Positions 46,400 to 55,523 of a stretch of DNA of 64,000 bases are shown here, in pieces; positions within the stretch are counted from its first letter, which is position 1, and every line of letters starts with the position of its first letter. The DNA is from Thalassotalea mangrovi. GTDB taxonomy: Bacteria > Pseudomonadota > Gammaproteobacteria > Enterobacterales > Alteromonadaceae. The stretch covers positions 161,977 to 225,976 of the forward strand of contig NZ_SWDB01000004.1 in assembly GCF_005116735.1 (NCBI RefSeq), in the 5' to 3' direction. The position numbers were made by a program, and so were the translations under genes. The notes under the pieces are model-generated. The model searched no databases, had not been told where the DNA came from, and worked only from the letters and a program-made list of their open reading frames with translations.

Positions 46400-47920
46400 A
46401 TGGACACTGAGTTAGAGCTCAAGTATCTGATTTGTAATGATATTGAGCAGAATCAACTGATCGAAAATATTTCCGCACTACTCGCTCAACCCGATGTCAG
46501 CGTTACCCCTTCGCAAAAATATTTAAGTAATGTGTATTTTGATACTCAGGATAAACGTTTGCGAAGTCTGGATATTGGCCTGCGGATTCGAAAAAACCAA
46601 CATGGTGAAGCCGAACAAACAATAAAAACCGCCGGAACTGTGGTCGCTGGCCTGCATCAGCGCCCGGAATACAATCTTCCGGTTGCTGGCAGCTTTCCTG
46701 AGCTGGCAGAGTTTCCTGCACATATCTGGCCTGATGGTGAGCCGGTGGCACAGTTACAAGCCGCCTTATTACCCATATTTCGCACCGACTTTAATCGTCA
46801 TTGCTGGATGGTTCAGTTCGCCGACGGCAGTAAAGTTGAACTTGCGTTAGACATTGGCTTAATCGTTGCGAACGATCAACAAGAGGCAATTAACGAGATT
46901 GAACTTGAATTGGTTGATGGTGACGCAGAGCATTTATTCGAACTATCACGGTTGCTAATTTCGCAACTGAGTCTGCGTCCGGGACAGCGCAGCAAAGCGG
47001 CCCGAGGTTACCAGTTAGCATTTAACAATGACGCTGAGCAAGCAGCTATTCCAAGTTTCGACAGTTCGGTGATATGCCTGAACGAATCAATGAATATCCG
47101 TGAGTCTTTTGTAAGCGGATTTTCGCAGGCGTTGATGTTGAAACAACAACTCGTGGCAGCATATCTGCACCAGCCAAAACTTGAGCTGATAAAGCAAATC
47201 GCCGACGTATTAGCCTTGTCCCGACATGGGTTATGGTTATATCAGGATTATCTCCCTGAATCGCAATCCGAACGGATTCGCACGCAGTTTTCCGGAGTGT
47301 TACAGGATTTAACCTGGGTGGAAAGTGCACTGCAATTACAGGAGTTGACCACTGCTAGCGGTAATTACCGGAAGAAAGTGGAATACAGTCAAAATTTACT
47401 AACCGAGTTGCAAGGAAAGTTACAAGGCTTTCCAAGTGAGCAGGAAATGAAAATGTATTTCACTTCCGCTGATTTTAATGAATTACAACTGCAGGAATTG
47501 CAACTGATAGTGACGCTGGATACCAGGGTTGCAAGCGAATCTGGTCTATTGGAATTTGCCAGTAACTGGCTTGATGATGGGCTTCAACAATTGCAGCGGG
47601 CGATCTCGATGGAACAAAACATGGCGGAGCAACAATACCTGCAAAGTCACATGGTATTAGTTCGTAGTTTGCTTACTGGTTACTGGTTTGGGCAACTATT
47701 TGCCGCTGAGGAGCGTTGTGAATTTCGACGCCCCTGGCTGGATATGCATTCGGGCATTGATGAGCTGGAAAACCTTTGTTTGCTGAGAGAGACCTTGCAA
47801 CAACAGTCCAAATTACCGAAAAAACTGGTTAATTGGTTAGAAAGCCAGGTAGATTGCCTGATTCAGGCTCTGGAACACTGTCGCCAGGTGGCGTTAAGCA
47901 TCCCTCCGTACTGGCGTTAA
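46400..47920 (+). CDS. ygiF: CYTH-CHAD inorganic triphosphatase (YgiF-like)
   Basis: This 506-residue protein begins with the CYTH signature ELELKYL at 4-10 and has the tunnel residues LRIRKNQHGEAEQTIKT and NEIELELVDGD (about 1-200). The rest is a weakly conserved CHAD-like helical domain rich in Leu and Gln. E. coli YgiF hydrolyses tripolyphosphate. Together with ppk2 at the window start it points to active polyphosphate metabolism. It is divergent from the ygiM-like gene, the same pairing as in E. coli, and followed by glnE only after the inserted Psp-like cluster. Confidence 0.9.
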   Translation: MDTELELKYLICNDIEQNQLIENISALLAQPDVSVTPSQKYLSNVYFDTQDKRLRSLDIGLRIRKNQHGEAEQTIKTAGTVVAGLHQRPEYNLPVAGSFPELAEFPAHIWPDGEPVAQLQAALLPIFRTDFNRHCWMVQFADGSKVELALDIGLIVANDQQEAINEIELELVDGDAEHLFELSRLLISQLSLRPGQRSKAARGYQLAFNNDAEQAAIPSFDSSVICLNESMNIRESFVSGFSQALMLKQQLVAAYLHQPKLELIKQIADVLALSRHGLWLYQDYLPESQSERIRTQFSGVLQDLTWVESALQLQELTTASGNYRKKVEYSQNLLTELQGKLQGFPSEQEMKMYFTSADFNELQLQELQLIVTLDTRVASESGLLEFASNWLDDGLQQLQRAISMEQNMAEQQYLQSHMVLVRSLLTGYWFGQLFAAEERCEFRRPWLDMHSGIDELENLCLLRETLQQQSKLPKKLVNWLESQVDCLIQALEHCRQVALSIPPYWR

Positions 47921-47988
47921 CAATTTGCATCTGGATAGGAGTTGCTGCCCCGGAGCAGCAACGCTGTTTATCTCTGTTCTGTTCAAGC

Positions 47989-48312
47989 CTATTGATCGTC
48001 AACGAAAGCTATTAATTCATCCATTAACTTACGTTTGATTTCCAGTTGATCGTCGACTGCCAATCCATACTTCTCGGCAAGAATCTGGTAATCCTGTTCA
48101 TTCAGTGAAACGGTCAGGCGAGGACGTTTCGGGCGCTTGTTAACTGGCAGTCCAAGAATTAACCGTATTTGATCAGAAGGACTCAGGCCGGCATCCACCG
48201 CCGTTTTGCGGATGGTTTTTTGCACTTTTTCGTCCATATCAAAGGCAACCTGGACGGCTTTTAACGCGTTTACCCCGGATTGCCATTTGTTGGGAATTTT
48301 ACGATCGCTCAT
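47989..48312 (-). CDS. Small protein, probable double ribbon-helix-helix regulator
   Basis: This 107-residue basic protein has two similar halves. VQVAFDMDEKVQKTIRKTAV then DAGLSPSDQIRLILGLP is one; RLTVSLNEQDYQILAEKYGL then AVDDQLEIKRKLMDELI is the other. Each reads as a beta strand followed by two helices, the ribbon-helix-helix (Arc/MetJ-type) pattern. It is the last gene of the Psp-like operon, 59 bases after pspA, and could bind the palindromes in that operon's promoter region (49583-49667). The RHH call is by eye and not certain. Confidence 0.6.
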   Translation of the reverse strand: MSDRKIPNKWQSGVNALKAVQVAFDMDEKVQKTIRKTAVDAGLSPSDQIRLILGLPVNKRPKRPRLTVSLNEQDYQILAEKYGLAVDDQLEIKRKLMDELIAFVDDQ

Positions 48313-48371
48313 AATGTCTGTGAACTGAAATATACGCCGGGTACAACAACAGGCTGTACCCGGCTAGTTGA

Positions 48372-49061
48372 TTAAGACTGCTTCGCTTTAATGCGATCTA
48401 ACACCGATGACGCATCTTTATCCGCCTTGGTGATGCCGGCAGCTTTAAGTTGTGCCTGCAGCGATGCATCAGAGTCTTCTGACTCCAACAATTCCGCAGC
48501 TTTCATCTGGTCGTCAAATTTCTGTTGTTTGGCTTTGATTCGTTCCAGGGAGTCTTTGGCATTTAACAATTTCGAGTTACTCGAAGAGAAATTGTCGGTA
48601 ATTGCTGACGTCGCTTTTTGTACGTTTTCTGTGGTTTTCACCATCGATAGCTGACGCTTGAATTCGGCAACCTGGCGCTCGCTTTTTTTCACCAGTTCCT
48701 TGAGTCGATCGACATTGGTAGAAAAGCTATCCAGCGCCTGTTGTTGGGTCTCTAACTCATTTTCCATGCCAGCGATTTTTTCAGCTACCTGCAATGCCAG
48801 TGCTTCATTTTCCTGAGCCAGAGCCTGTTGCGCATAGCCTTCATGCTCGGCAATGTCTCGCTTAATGCGGTCGACTTCGCGACTAGCCGACATTTGTTGA
48901 GCCATGACGCTGGTCAGGTCACGTTTTGCCTTAGTTAAATGGTTTTGCGCGTCGCGGATTTCTTGTTCAAAAATACGGGTCGCATTGGCGTCAACAATAC
49001 TCTCGCCCATTTCACTGGCACCACCGCGGATGGCGGTCATAATCTTTTTAAAAATACTCAT
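48372..49061 (-). CDS. PspA/IM30 family protein
   Basis: This 229-residue, almost wholly alpha-helical protein is of the PspA/IM30/Vipp1 (ESCRT-III-like) family. MSIFKKIMTAIRGGASEMGE is the amphipathic membrane-binding start. Long coiled-coil helices follow (EQEIRDAQNHLTKAKRDLTS, VDRLKELVKKSERQVAEFKR). The C-terminal segment is longer than in E. coli PspA's core. It stabilises damaged membrane. It lies 86 bases after the DUF2170 gene, the same neighbourhood as E. coli yjfI-yjfJ. Confidence 0.92.
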   Translation of the reverse strand: MSIFKKIMTAIRGGASEMGESIVDANATRIFEQEIRDAQNHLTKAKRDLTSVMAQQMSASREVDRIKRDIAEHEGYAQQALAQENEALALQVAEKIAGMENELETQQQALDSFSTNVDRLKELVKKSERQVAEFKRQLSMVKTTENVQKATSAITDNFSSSNSKLLNAKDSLERIKAKQQKFDDQMKAAELLESEDSDASLQAQLKAAGITKADKDASSVLDRIKAKQS

Positions 49062-49146
49062 CTTGGATATTCCTTAAATTCGAATTCGTTTTAGCGCAAC
49101 GAATGTGAATACAAATTTGTGCTACTTAACGTCTCACTTTGCCCGG

Positions 49147-49560
49147 TTAAATTAAAAACTCGCTCATATCGTCAATCACTTCTAACGCATTATTACTCAG
49201 TACCGCCAGCTCATGTTCAATATCTGCGAAACTGGAATTTATCGATAGCGCGCCGAATATGGCGTACTTATCGCCAATTTTTGAAAATGCTGAGAGTGGC
49301 ATTGGAATGCTCATCTCCAACATCGCTTCCAACATCGCAACGCGTTTTTCCTTGATGATTTCCTGCTCACCCCAGAGATAGGTGATACAGATGACCTGGT
49401 CATCGCTGACCGATAAAAACACCGGTAACTCTTCTCGACCCTGAATGGTGATTTGTAATACATCAACCTCACCAGAAATAGGTTGGCAGTCAAATACCAT
49501 GCCGGTACTGGTGTTGTCAGCCAGTTCGTTCAGGTGAGCTGCAATACTGTGGATGTTCAT
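49147..49560 (-). CDS. DUF2170 (YjfI-like) protein
   Basis: This is a 137-residue soluble acidic protein. The ATG at 49560 has GAGGAA six bases upstream on the minus strand; an open frame continues seven codons further. LPVFLSVSDDQVICITYLWG and MLEMSIPMPLSAFSKIGDKYAIFGALS match DUF2170, known as YjfI in E. coli, which is the partner of the PspA-like YjfJ. Function unknown, linked to membrane stress. First gene of the downstream Psp-like unit, directly behind the palindromic operators. Confidence 0.87.
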   Translation of the reverse strand: MNIHSIAAHLNELADNTSTGMVFDCQPISGEVDVLQITIQGREELPVFLSVSDDQVICITYLWGEQEIIKEKRVAMLEAMLEMSIPMPLSAFSKIGDKYAIFGALSINSSFADIEHELAVLSNNALEVIDDMSEFLI

Positions 49561-49582
49561 AGTGTTCCTCATCTTAACCATA

Positions 49583-49667
49583 AATACTGTTGCAGTATTT
49601 CGTCTATTCCATTCCTTGACATAATATGTCGATTGCTAAACCTTAGCATCTCGACATAATATGTCAA
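49583..49667. promoter_or_regulatory. Palindromic operator region of the Psp-like operon
   Basis: Two identical 13-bp sites, GACATAATATGTC (49618-49630 and 49653-49665), sit in a larger inverted repeat with arms 49616-49639 and 49643-49667. A separate perfect palindrome AATACTG-TTG-CAGTATT (49583-49599) lies 23 bases before the start of the DUF2170 gene. The layout suggests dimers bound to an autoregulated promoter. Confidence 0.75.
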
Positions 49668-49698
49668 TGTTTTTTATTCATCTTCGGTTACTGTGGTA

Positions 49699-50601
49699 TT
49701 AAGCAAGTAGGGTGGTAAGCATCAATGCGATACCAATGCTTATCGCCATTTCGACACTGGCGACGCCAACGTTGTGTTGATGATCCACCTCAGCTTCGAG
49801 GTTGATCCCGCGCAATATTAACTTTTTCGCCATGGTGGTTAACATCCACATTGCTAACGTCATCAGCAGGCCAAAGATCAACCAGCCAATCAGGTTCTGC
49901 ACTATGGTGTCTGGGTGGTAATCGAGAAAATAGCTGGCCGATGTCACTGCCAGCGACGTGGATAGTAATTGACCACTGTACCTGAGGGCCAGGGCAATTT
50001 GCCCATCGGCAAAAGCATCCTGAAGTGAATCCAGTTGATTGTACTTGGCATAATGATGTTCGCGAATGCGGGTAACCAGGGTCAGGATCGTTTGGGCAAC
50101 AGCAAAGGCGCTGATCATGGCAATTATCGCGGAGGGGTTGAATCCTTCAACCCAGAGTAACATTGCCCGGATAATGATTGCAGTGGCGATCACCGAGGCA
50201 GCATCAACAATACCTACGGTTATATTTTTATCGGCGATTTGCTGACGTTTATCTATCAGGTGAAGTGACCAGCGGTCATGAACAAAGCGCCCCAGGTAGA
50301 GAAGTATCATGCCAAGCACGCCATAGCTGAACATGTTAATCAATTCACTGCCCATACCCGCATTATACTTTGGCGTGATCGCGCCGGTTAAAATAATGCC
50401 AAGTCCGGCAATGGAGCCGGCGAGGCTAATGCCAAAGGCGAAATTATCAACTTTCGCCAATTCATCAGTGCTGTTGGTAGCAAAGAATAATCCATAGCAG
50501 TAGCGCATCAGTGCCAGCAGGAAAATGGCAATGGCAATTTCAGCGACCAGGATCAGCAGCACCTCAGGGTCAATCGGCGCGAATGAAAATAAGTATTCCA
50601 T
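49699..50601 (-). CDS. DUF350 family membrane protein (YjfL-like, duplicated)
   Basis: This is a 300-residue, about eight-helix membrane protein with a repeated DUF350 unit. The first half includes VDNFAFGISLAGSIAGLGII and FSYGVLGMILLYLGRFV; the second has LALRYSGQLLSTSLAVTSAS, VQNLIGWLIFGLLMTLAMWML and VASVEMAISIGIALMLTTLL. E. coli YjfL is a one-unit relative in the same operon type. It follows the lipoprotein gene by 11 bases and precedes the operator region. Function unknown; it may serve a membrane-stress channel or scaffold role. Confidence 0.85.
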   Translation of the reverse strand: MEYLFSFAPIDPEVLLILVAEIAIAIFLLALMRYCYGLFFATNSTDELAKVDNFAFGISLAGSIAGLGIILTGAITPKYNAGMGSELINMFSYGVLGMILLYLGRFVHDRWSLHLIDKRQQIADKNITVGIVDAASVIATAIIIRAMLLWVEGFNPSAIIAMISAFAVAQTILTLVTRIREHHYAKYNQLDSLQDAFADGQIALALRYSGQLLSTSLAVTSASYFLDYHPDTIVQNLIGWLIFGLLMTLAMWMLTTMAKKLILRGINLEAEVDHQHNVGVASVEMAISIGIALMLTTLLA

Positions 50602-50612
50602 AACGATATTGG

Positions 50613-51443
50613 TTAAAATTGGTGGTAACCACTTTTTAACACTAATCCCGGTGCAGATAAATCACTATCGCCAAAGCGTTGCAATGCAAATGCGCCCGGG
50701 CTCGATAATTCTTCCTCAATTTCCGTTTGTCTGGCGAGAGTAAATACCGAGGAATAACGGGACCTGCCAATATCCGCATAAAAGCTATAATCCCGGTATT
50801 TTGCCCACTCCTCGTAATCGACTGACGAGCGTTTCAGCAGAGTCGAAAGTGGCTTGGTTCGGTTAAACCACTGCCAGGTAACCTCATTTTCAGAGTTCGT
50901 CTGCCAAGTGCCAAAGGCCGGATGAGCAATTAACAGTGCTGCAGCGCCAAAATCCTCGGCTTGATTTTTCTGTAGGGTTAATGATTTTGTTTCGGCATTA
51001 ACTCGTTGCAATTGTCCTTGTGATAAATCGGCGAGAACATTGAGTGGATCGCTTAACGCATCGGAAAACAGTATCGGGTCAGCGGCCTGATAAATGTTGA
51101 GTAGCTCCTGATATCTGAGCTCTTCAGAGACAAACAGGTCACTTTGAAAACTGACGGTCTGCAATCGTTCATACAAGCGTTTGTACAGTTGGCCCTCGGA
51201 ACCGGCATTGCGAATAAGAACGGCAACCGGTTGTTCTAATTTGGGGTTAAGGGTAAGGAGTTTGTTCGCATATTGCTGAATAAGAACGGCATTTTCCACT
51301 TCACCATCGCTAAGAGCCTGTTTTAACTCGGCTAATTTCTGCTCGGTCAAAGGTAACTGAACGTTGATCTGATCCTCAATTGAATCGGAACAGGCACCCA
51401 GTAAACACAGGCTGATGATGATGGATGCAATAAAAAGTCTCAT
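50613..51443 (-). CDS. Lipoprotein of unknown function upstream of DUF350
   Basis: This 276-residue lipoprotein has the lipobox LGAC (Cys18 after MRLFIASIIISLCLLGA). The mature part is mostly helical with the stretches LTEQKLAELKQALSDGEVEN and VLADLSQGQLQRVNAETKSL, and ends in a compact region with WQWFNRTKPLSTLLKRSSVD. I do not recognise the family. It is the first gene of the unit with the DUF350 gene, so it probably belongs to the same envelope-stress system. Divergent from glnE. Confidence 0.75.
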   Translation of the reverse strand: MRLFIASIIISLCLLGACSDSIEDQINVQLPLTEQKLAELKQALSDGEVENAVLIQQYANKLLTLNPKLEQPVAVLIRNAGSEGQLYKRLYERLQTVSFQSDLFVSEELRYQELLNIYQAADPILFSDALSDPLNVLADLSQGQLQRVNAETKSLTLQKNQAEDFGAAALLIAHPAFGTWQTNSENEVTWQWFNRTKPLSTLLKRSSVDYEEWAKYRDYSFYADIGRSRYSSVFTLARQTEIEEELSSPGAFALQRFGDSDLSAPGLVLKSGYHQF

Positions 51444-51560
51444 TGGTCGGCGTATTTTCTTGGTAAACTGTTAAATTAAAGTTAATGCACCTGCAGGAGT
51501 TCTGAAAACTCATCGGTAACCATGCATGTCATTATTATGGTCTATGTTTAGGATAATGTT

Positions 51561-54428
51561 GTGTTACAAATAAAGCCGTTTGCAAACAGTTATTTACAGC
51601 AACAATCAGAAAGCTATTGGCGACATTGCCAGGCCTCATTGGCACCACAACTACAGGATTTGGACGAACAACAGCGCCTTGCCCTAAAGCGTACGCTTGC
51701 CTTGTCTGATTTTGCCAGAGAGTATCTACTAACCAACCCTGGTGTCATTCCCTCATTATTTACTGAGCCACTGGATCATCACTTTTCCCTGCCAGACCTG
51801 ACACTGGAGTTACACAAACTTGTCGCCCTGTGTCAGCAGGAGGACGAGTTACATCGTGTGCTTCGTCAATTTAGAAACCGCTATTTAATACGATTTGCGG
51901 TCAATGATTTTTGCTCGTCACTACCATTAAAATCCAGCCTGAGGCACTTAACCGATTTGGCTGAAGCGTTGATCAGCGTGGCATTGGACTGGCTCACGGA
52001 CTTTTGCCAGCAACGCTGGGGAGAGCCCACCGATGCCGATGGTCAGCTGCAACCCCTTTTGGTTTATGCGATGGGTAAACTCGGTGGCGGAGAACTTAAC
52101 TTTTCTTCGGATATTGATCTGATTTTTGCCTATCCTCATGCCGGGGAAACCCGTGGAGCAAGAAAAAGTATCGATAATCAGCAGTTTTTCACCCGACTCG
52201 GGCAGAAATTAATTGCTGCTTTAAATCAGGTAACCGTTGACGGATTTGTTTATCGGGTTGATATGCGCTTGCGGCCATTTGGCGACAGCGGGCCTTTAGT
52301 GTTAAGTTTTGCGGCATTGGAAAACTACTATCAGGATCAGGGGCGAGACTGGGAGCGTTACGCCATGTTAAAAGCGCGACTGGTTGGTAACTCCGAATAT
52401 CATAACCGTCTTTCTTCGATGCTGCGGCCCTTTGTATATCGACGCTATATCGATTTCTCGGTGATTGAAAGCTTCCGCAAAATGAAGTTGATGATAGCCC
52501 AGGAAGCCCGCCGAAAATCTGTGAAGGACAATATTAAGCTGGGACCGGGTGGGATCCGGGAAATTGAATTCATCGTCCAGGTATTTCAACTAATTCGTGG
52601 CGGACGAAACCCACAATTACAGGAACGAAATATCTATCGGGCTATGGCATTGTTAACAGAACTCGGTAGTATCAGTGCTGACACTCATGCCACATTATTG
52701 CATGCATACGATTTCTTAAGACGCAGCGAAAATGCGATTCAGGCTTTTTCCGACAAACAGACACAATTATTGCCTGCCGATGAGTTGAATCAAGCCAGGC
52801 TCGCGGATGTTATGGGCTATCCAGAATGGGATCAATATTACCAGCAATGCCGACAGCATATGGCCGCAGTTCACCGCGAGTTTAATTTACTTATCGGTGA
52901 AGATAACCCCAATGAATTACCACTCAGTGATCGCTGGGTTACCTATTGGCTGGCAAACTGGGAGCCTGAGGAGTCATTGGTTTGGTTGCAGGAACTCAGG
53001 CCACAATGGCCGCATCAGGACATCCATCGCGAGTTAAGCAACTTCAAGGAAGACATCCACAAACGCCCGATTGGCCGTCGCGGCCAAATCATTCTTGATA
53101 AGTTAATTCCGCTGCTTCTGAGTTCAATTGGCGAGCAAATGCCAAAACTCACATTAACCCGCTGCCTGCATGTGTTGTTAAGAATTGTCAGCCGCACCGC
53201 TTATCTTGAGCTACTTTATGAAAACCAGGGCGCGTTACAACAGTTAATTCGATTATGCCGGGACAGCGAGTGGATCAGTGAGACCCTGGCTCGTTTTCCG
53301 ATCTTGCTTGATGAATTAATTGATCCAAAATTGCTGATGGCCCTGCCTGAACCGTCTGGTTACCAGACCTTGCTGCAAGAGAACCTGATCCGCGTTCCTA
53401 ATGATGACCTGGAAGAGCAAATGGAAACCTTGCGTCAGTTTAAACAGTCGCACCAGTTGAAGATCGCGGCTGCCGATGTGAGTGATGTTCTGCCGGTAAT
53501 GAAGGTCAGCGACCAGCTTACCGGGCTTGCCCAGGGAATTATTGCTGAAGTCGTGGAGCTGGCCTGGCAACAGCTATGTGCTCGCTATGGGCAGCCACAG
53601 GCGACGCTAGGCAGCGACAACAAAGGCTTTGCGGTGCTTGGTTATGGCAAGCTTGGTGGCATTGAACTGGGCTACAGCTCGGATTTGGATATGGTATTTG
53701 TTCATAACTGTGCTCAATCGGATATGACCACAGGTGATAAACAGGTACCGAGCAGCCAGTTTTACCTGAAATTGGCGCAGCGCATATTACATCTTTTTAA
53801 TACTCGCACCGCCAGTGGCACCTTGTATGAAACGGATATGAGACTGCGTCCCTCTGGCAATTCCGGGCTTATGGTGGTGCATATTGATACCTACCATCAG
53901 TACCTGCAAAAGGATGCATGGACCTGGGAACACCAGGCGCTCGTTCGCGCCCGGGGTGTTGCCGGTGACCAGGCACTGCTTAACCAGTTCGAGGAAATAC
54001 GTCGTAATGTCCTGAGCATGTCCCGAAGTTTGTCTACGTTGCGCACAGAGGTGGTAAACATGCGTGAAAAAATGCGTCAGCATCTTGATAAAAGCGATGG
54101 CAATTTATTTGATATCAAACAGGGCGAGGGCGGACTGGCGGACATTGAATTTATCGCTCAGTTCTTTGTCCTGGCTTACAGTCATCCATATCCGAGCCTC
54201 GCGACCTATTCCGATAATGTCCGCATTTTCGAAGGACTGGCACAATTGGAGTTCATCGATAATAGCCTTGCCGAAAAACTGTCTCGGGCATATTGTCATT
54301 TACGTGATCTCGGCCATGAACTGGTGTTGCAAAACTGCCCGAAGATGATCGCCCATCAACAGGTTCAATCCCAAACTGAGTTGGTCTGGGATTGCTGGAA
54401 CCGCTATCTGTTGCAGGACAGTGATTAA
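51561..54428 (+). CDS. glnE: Glutamine synthetase adenylyltransferase/removase GlnE
   Basis: This 955-residue bifunctional enzyme adenylylates and deadenylylates glutamine synthetase in response to PII and glutamine. Two nucleotidyltransferase domains are seen: MGKLGGGELNFSSDIDLIFA (about 172-191, removase half) and GYGKLGGIELGYSSDLDMVF (about 694-713, transferase half), each followed by its RLRPFGDSG/RLRPSGNSG motif. It starts with GTG at 51561 after AGGATAATGTT. Length agrees with E. coli GlnE (946). Confidence 0.98.
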   Translation: MLQIKPFANSYLQQQSESYWRHCQASLAPQLQDLDEQQRLALKRTLALSDFAREYLLTNPGVIPSLFTEPLDHHFSLPDLTLELHKLVALCQQEDELHRVLRQFRNRYLIRFAVNDFCSSLPLKSSLRHLTDLAEALISVALDWLTDFCQQRWGEPTDADGQLQPLLVYAMGKLGGGELNFSSDIDLIFAYPHAGETRGARKSIDNQQFFTRLGQKLIAALNQVTVDGFVYRVDMRLRPFGDSGPLVLSFAALENYYQDQGRDWERYAMLKARLVGNSEYHNRLSSMLRPFVYRRYIDFSVIESFRKMKLMIAQEARRKSVKDNIKLGPGGIREIEFIVQVFQLIRGGRNPQLQERNIYRAMALLTELGSISADTHATLLHAYDFLRRSENAIQAFSDKQTQLLPADELNQARLADVMGYPEWDQYYQQCRQHMAAVHREFNLLIGEDNPNELPLSDRWVTYWLANWEPEESLVWLQELRPQWPHQDIHRELSNFKEDIHKRPIGRRGQIILDKLIPLLLSSIGEQMPKLTLTRCLHVLLRIVSRTAYLELLYENQGALQQLIRLCRDSEWISETLARFPILLDELIDPKLLMALPEPSGYQTLLQENLIRVPNDDLEEQMETLRQFKQSHQLKIAAADVSDVLPVMKVSDQLTGLAQGIIAEVVELAWQQLCARYGQPQATLGSDNKGFAVLGYGKLGGIELGYSSDLDMVFVHNCAQSDMTTGDKQVPSSQFYLKLAQRILHLFNTRTASGTLYETDMRLRPSGNSGLMVVHIDTYHQYLQKDAWTWEHQALVRARGVAGDQALLNQFEEIRRNVLSMSRSLSTLRTEVVNMREKMRQHLDKSDGNLFDIKQGEGGLADIEFIAQFFVLAYSHPYPSLATYSDNVRIFEGLAQLEFIDNSLAEKLSRAYCHLRDLGHELVLQNCPKMIAHQQVQSQTELVWDCWNRYLLQDSD

Positions 54429-54440
54429 GCGAACAAACGA

Positions 54441-55382
54441 TTACTTTTTATAAAATGGCTCAGCATCGGCGTCTGGACGGGTCTTAAAGCGACGGTGCAA
54501 CCACATATACTGCTCCGGGTTAGCCGCGATCGCTTTCTCGATTTCCTGATTAATACGAGTTAAATCGCGAATATCATCGCCACTGGGGATATCATCAAAT
54601 ACCGGTTTGATTTCGACCAGGTACTGGCCAGTATCGTCATTACGACTAGGTACTACCAATAGGGTTTTAACATTTTTCTGACTGGCGAAAATCATCGTGC
54701 CTGTGGTGGTCGCCGCATCGGGCACATTAAAGAAAGGGATAAACACAGAGCGATTGCGGCCATAATCCTGATCCGGCAGGTAAATACAGCTTTCTTTATC
54801 ATGCAAGGCCGAGATTAATCCTTTCACATCACGTTTGCCGAGCATATATTTGTTGGAACGCCCACGTCCTTTAAACTGGAAATACTCCATCAGCGGATTG
54901 TTGTGGGGTCGATAAAAAACGACACTCTTCTGATGCAAGCCGAAGCCACGGCAATGTAATTCTAATGATAAATTGTGGAAGGCCAGTAGCAATACGCCGT
55001 GCCCCTGTTGTTGGGCTTGGGTGATGTGTTCCAGCCCTTTTAAAGTGAATTTACGTTTAACCCGCCAGTCTGGCCACCACCAGCCCATTCCCGTTTCCAG
55101 TAACGCAATTCCGGTATTTTCAAAATTTTTACGAATCAGTTGCTGGCGTTCTTGTTCATTTAAATGTGGAAAACAAACTTCGATGTTGCGCTGTGCAACC
55201 CGTTGCCGGGAACCGCCAACTTTTTGCAATAATCGTCCAATGCCGCGGCCCAGCCAAAACTGCAGTCGATAGGGAAGCAAAGAAATGCTAAACAGAACTA
55301 ACACTCCGAGCCAGGTAAGCCAATACTTAGGTAACAGAAAACTGGCTTTAAATTTGGTTTGTAATACTTTGTTTTTACTCAA
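54441..55382 (-). CDS. lpxL: Lipid A lauroyl-type acyltransferase (LpxL/HtrB family)
   Basis: This 313-residue inner-membrane enzyme transfers a secondary acyl chain to Kdo2-lipid IVA. The N-terminal hydrophobic anchor (LTWLGVLVLFSISLLPYR) leads to the catalytic motif FHNLSLE; LpxL enzymes usually have HX4D, here the acid is Glu (HX4E). LPDQDYGRNRSVFIPFFNVP and the C-terminal YMWLHRRFKTRPD are signatures. LpxL, LpxP and LpxM cannot be separated by motifs. Convergent with glnE, divergent from hldE, an LPS-related neighbour. Confidence 0.92.
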   Translation of the reverse strand: MSKNKVLQTKFKASFLLPKYWLTWLGVLVLFSISLLPYRLQFWLGRGIGRLLQKVGGSRQRVAQRNIEVCFPHLNEQERQQLIRKNFENTGIALLETGMGWWWPDWRVKRKFTLKGLEHITQAQQQGHGVLLLAFHNLSLELHCRGFGLHQKSVVFYRPHNNPLMEYFQFKGRGRSNKYMLGKRDVKGLISALHDKESCIYLPDQDYGRNRSVFIPFFNVPDAATTTGTMIFASQKNVKTLLVVPSRNDDTGQYLVEIKPVFDDIPSGDDIRDLTRINQEIEKAIAANPEQYMWLHRRFKTRPDADAEPFYKK

Positions 55383-55523
55383 GACAACGTCAACTCTGGA
55401 AAAAGCTTATGATACACTATAGCCATGTTTGGCCTGTGAATGTTTTCAACTGCCCGTCATGCGGTGACGAATTGAACACAGCAGAGGCACATTTGTGAAA
55501 TTATATCCAAAACGGAAAGCGGT

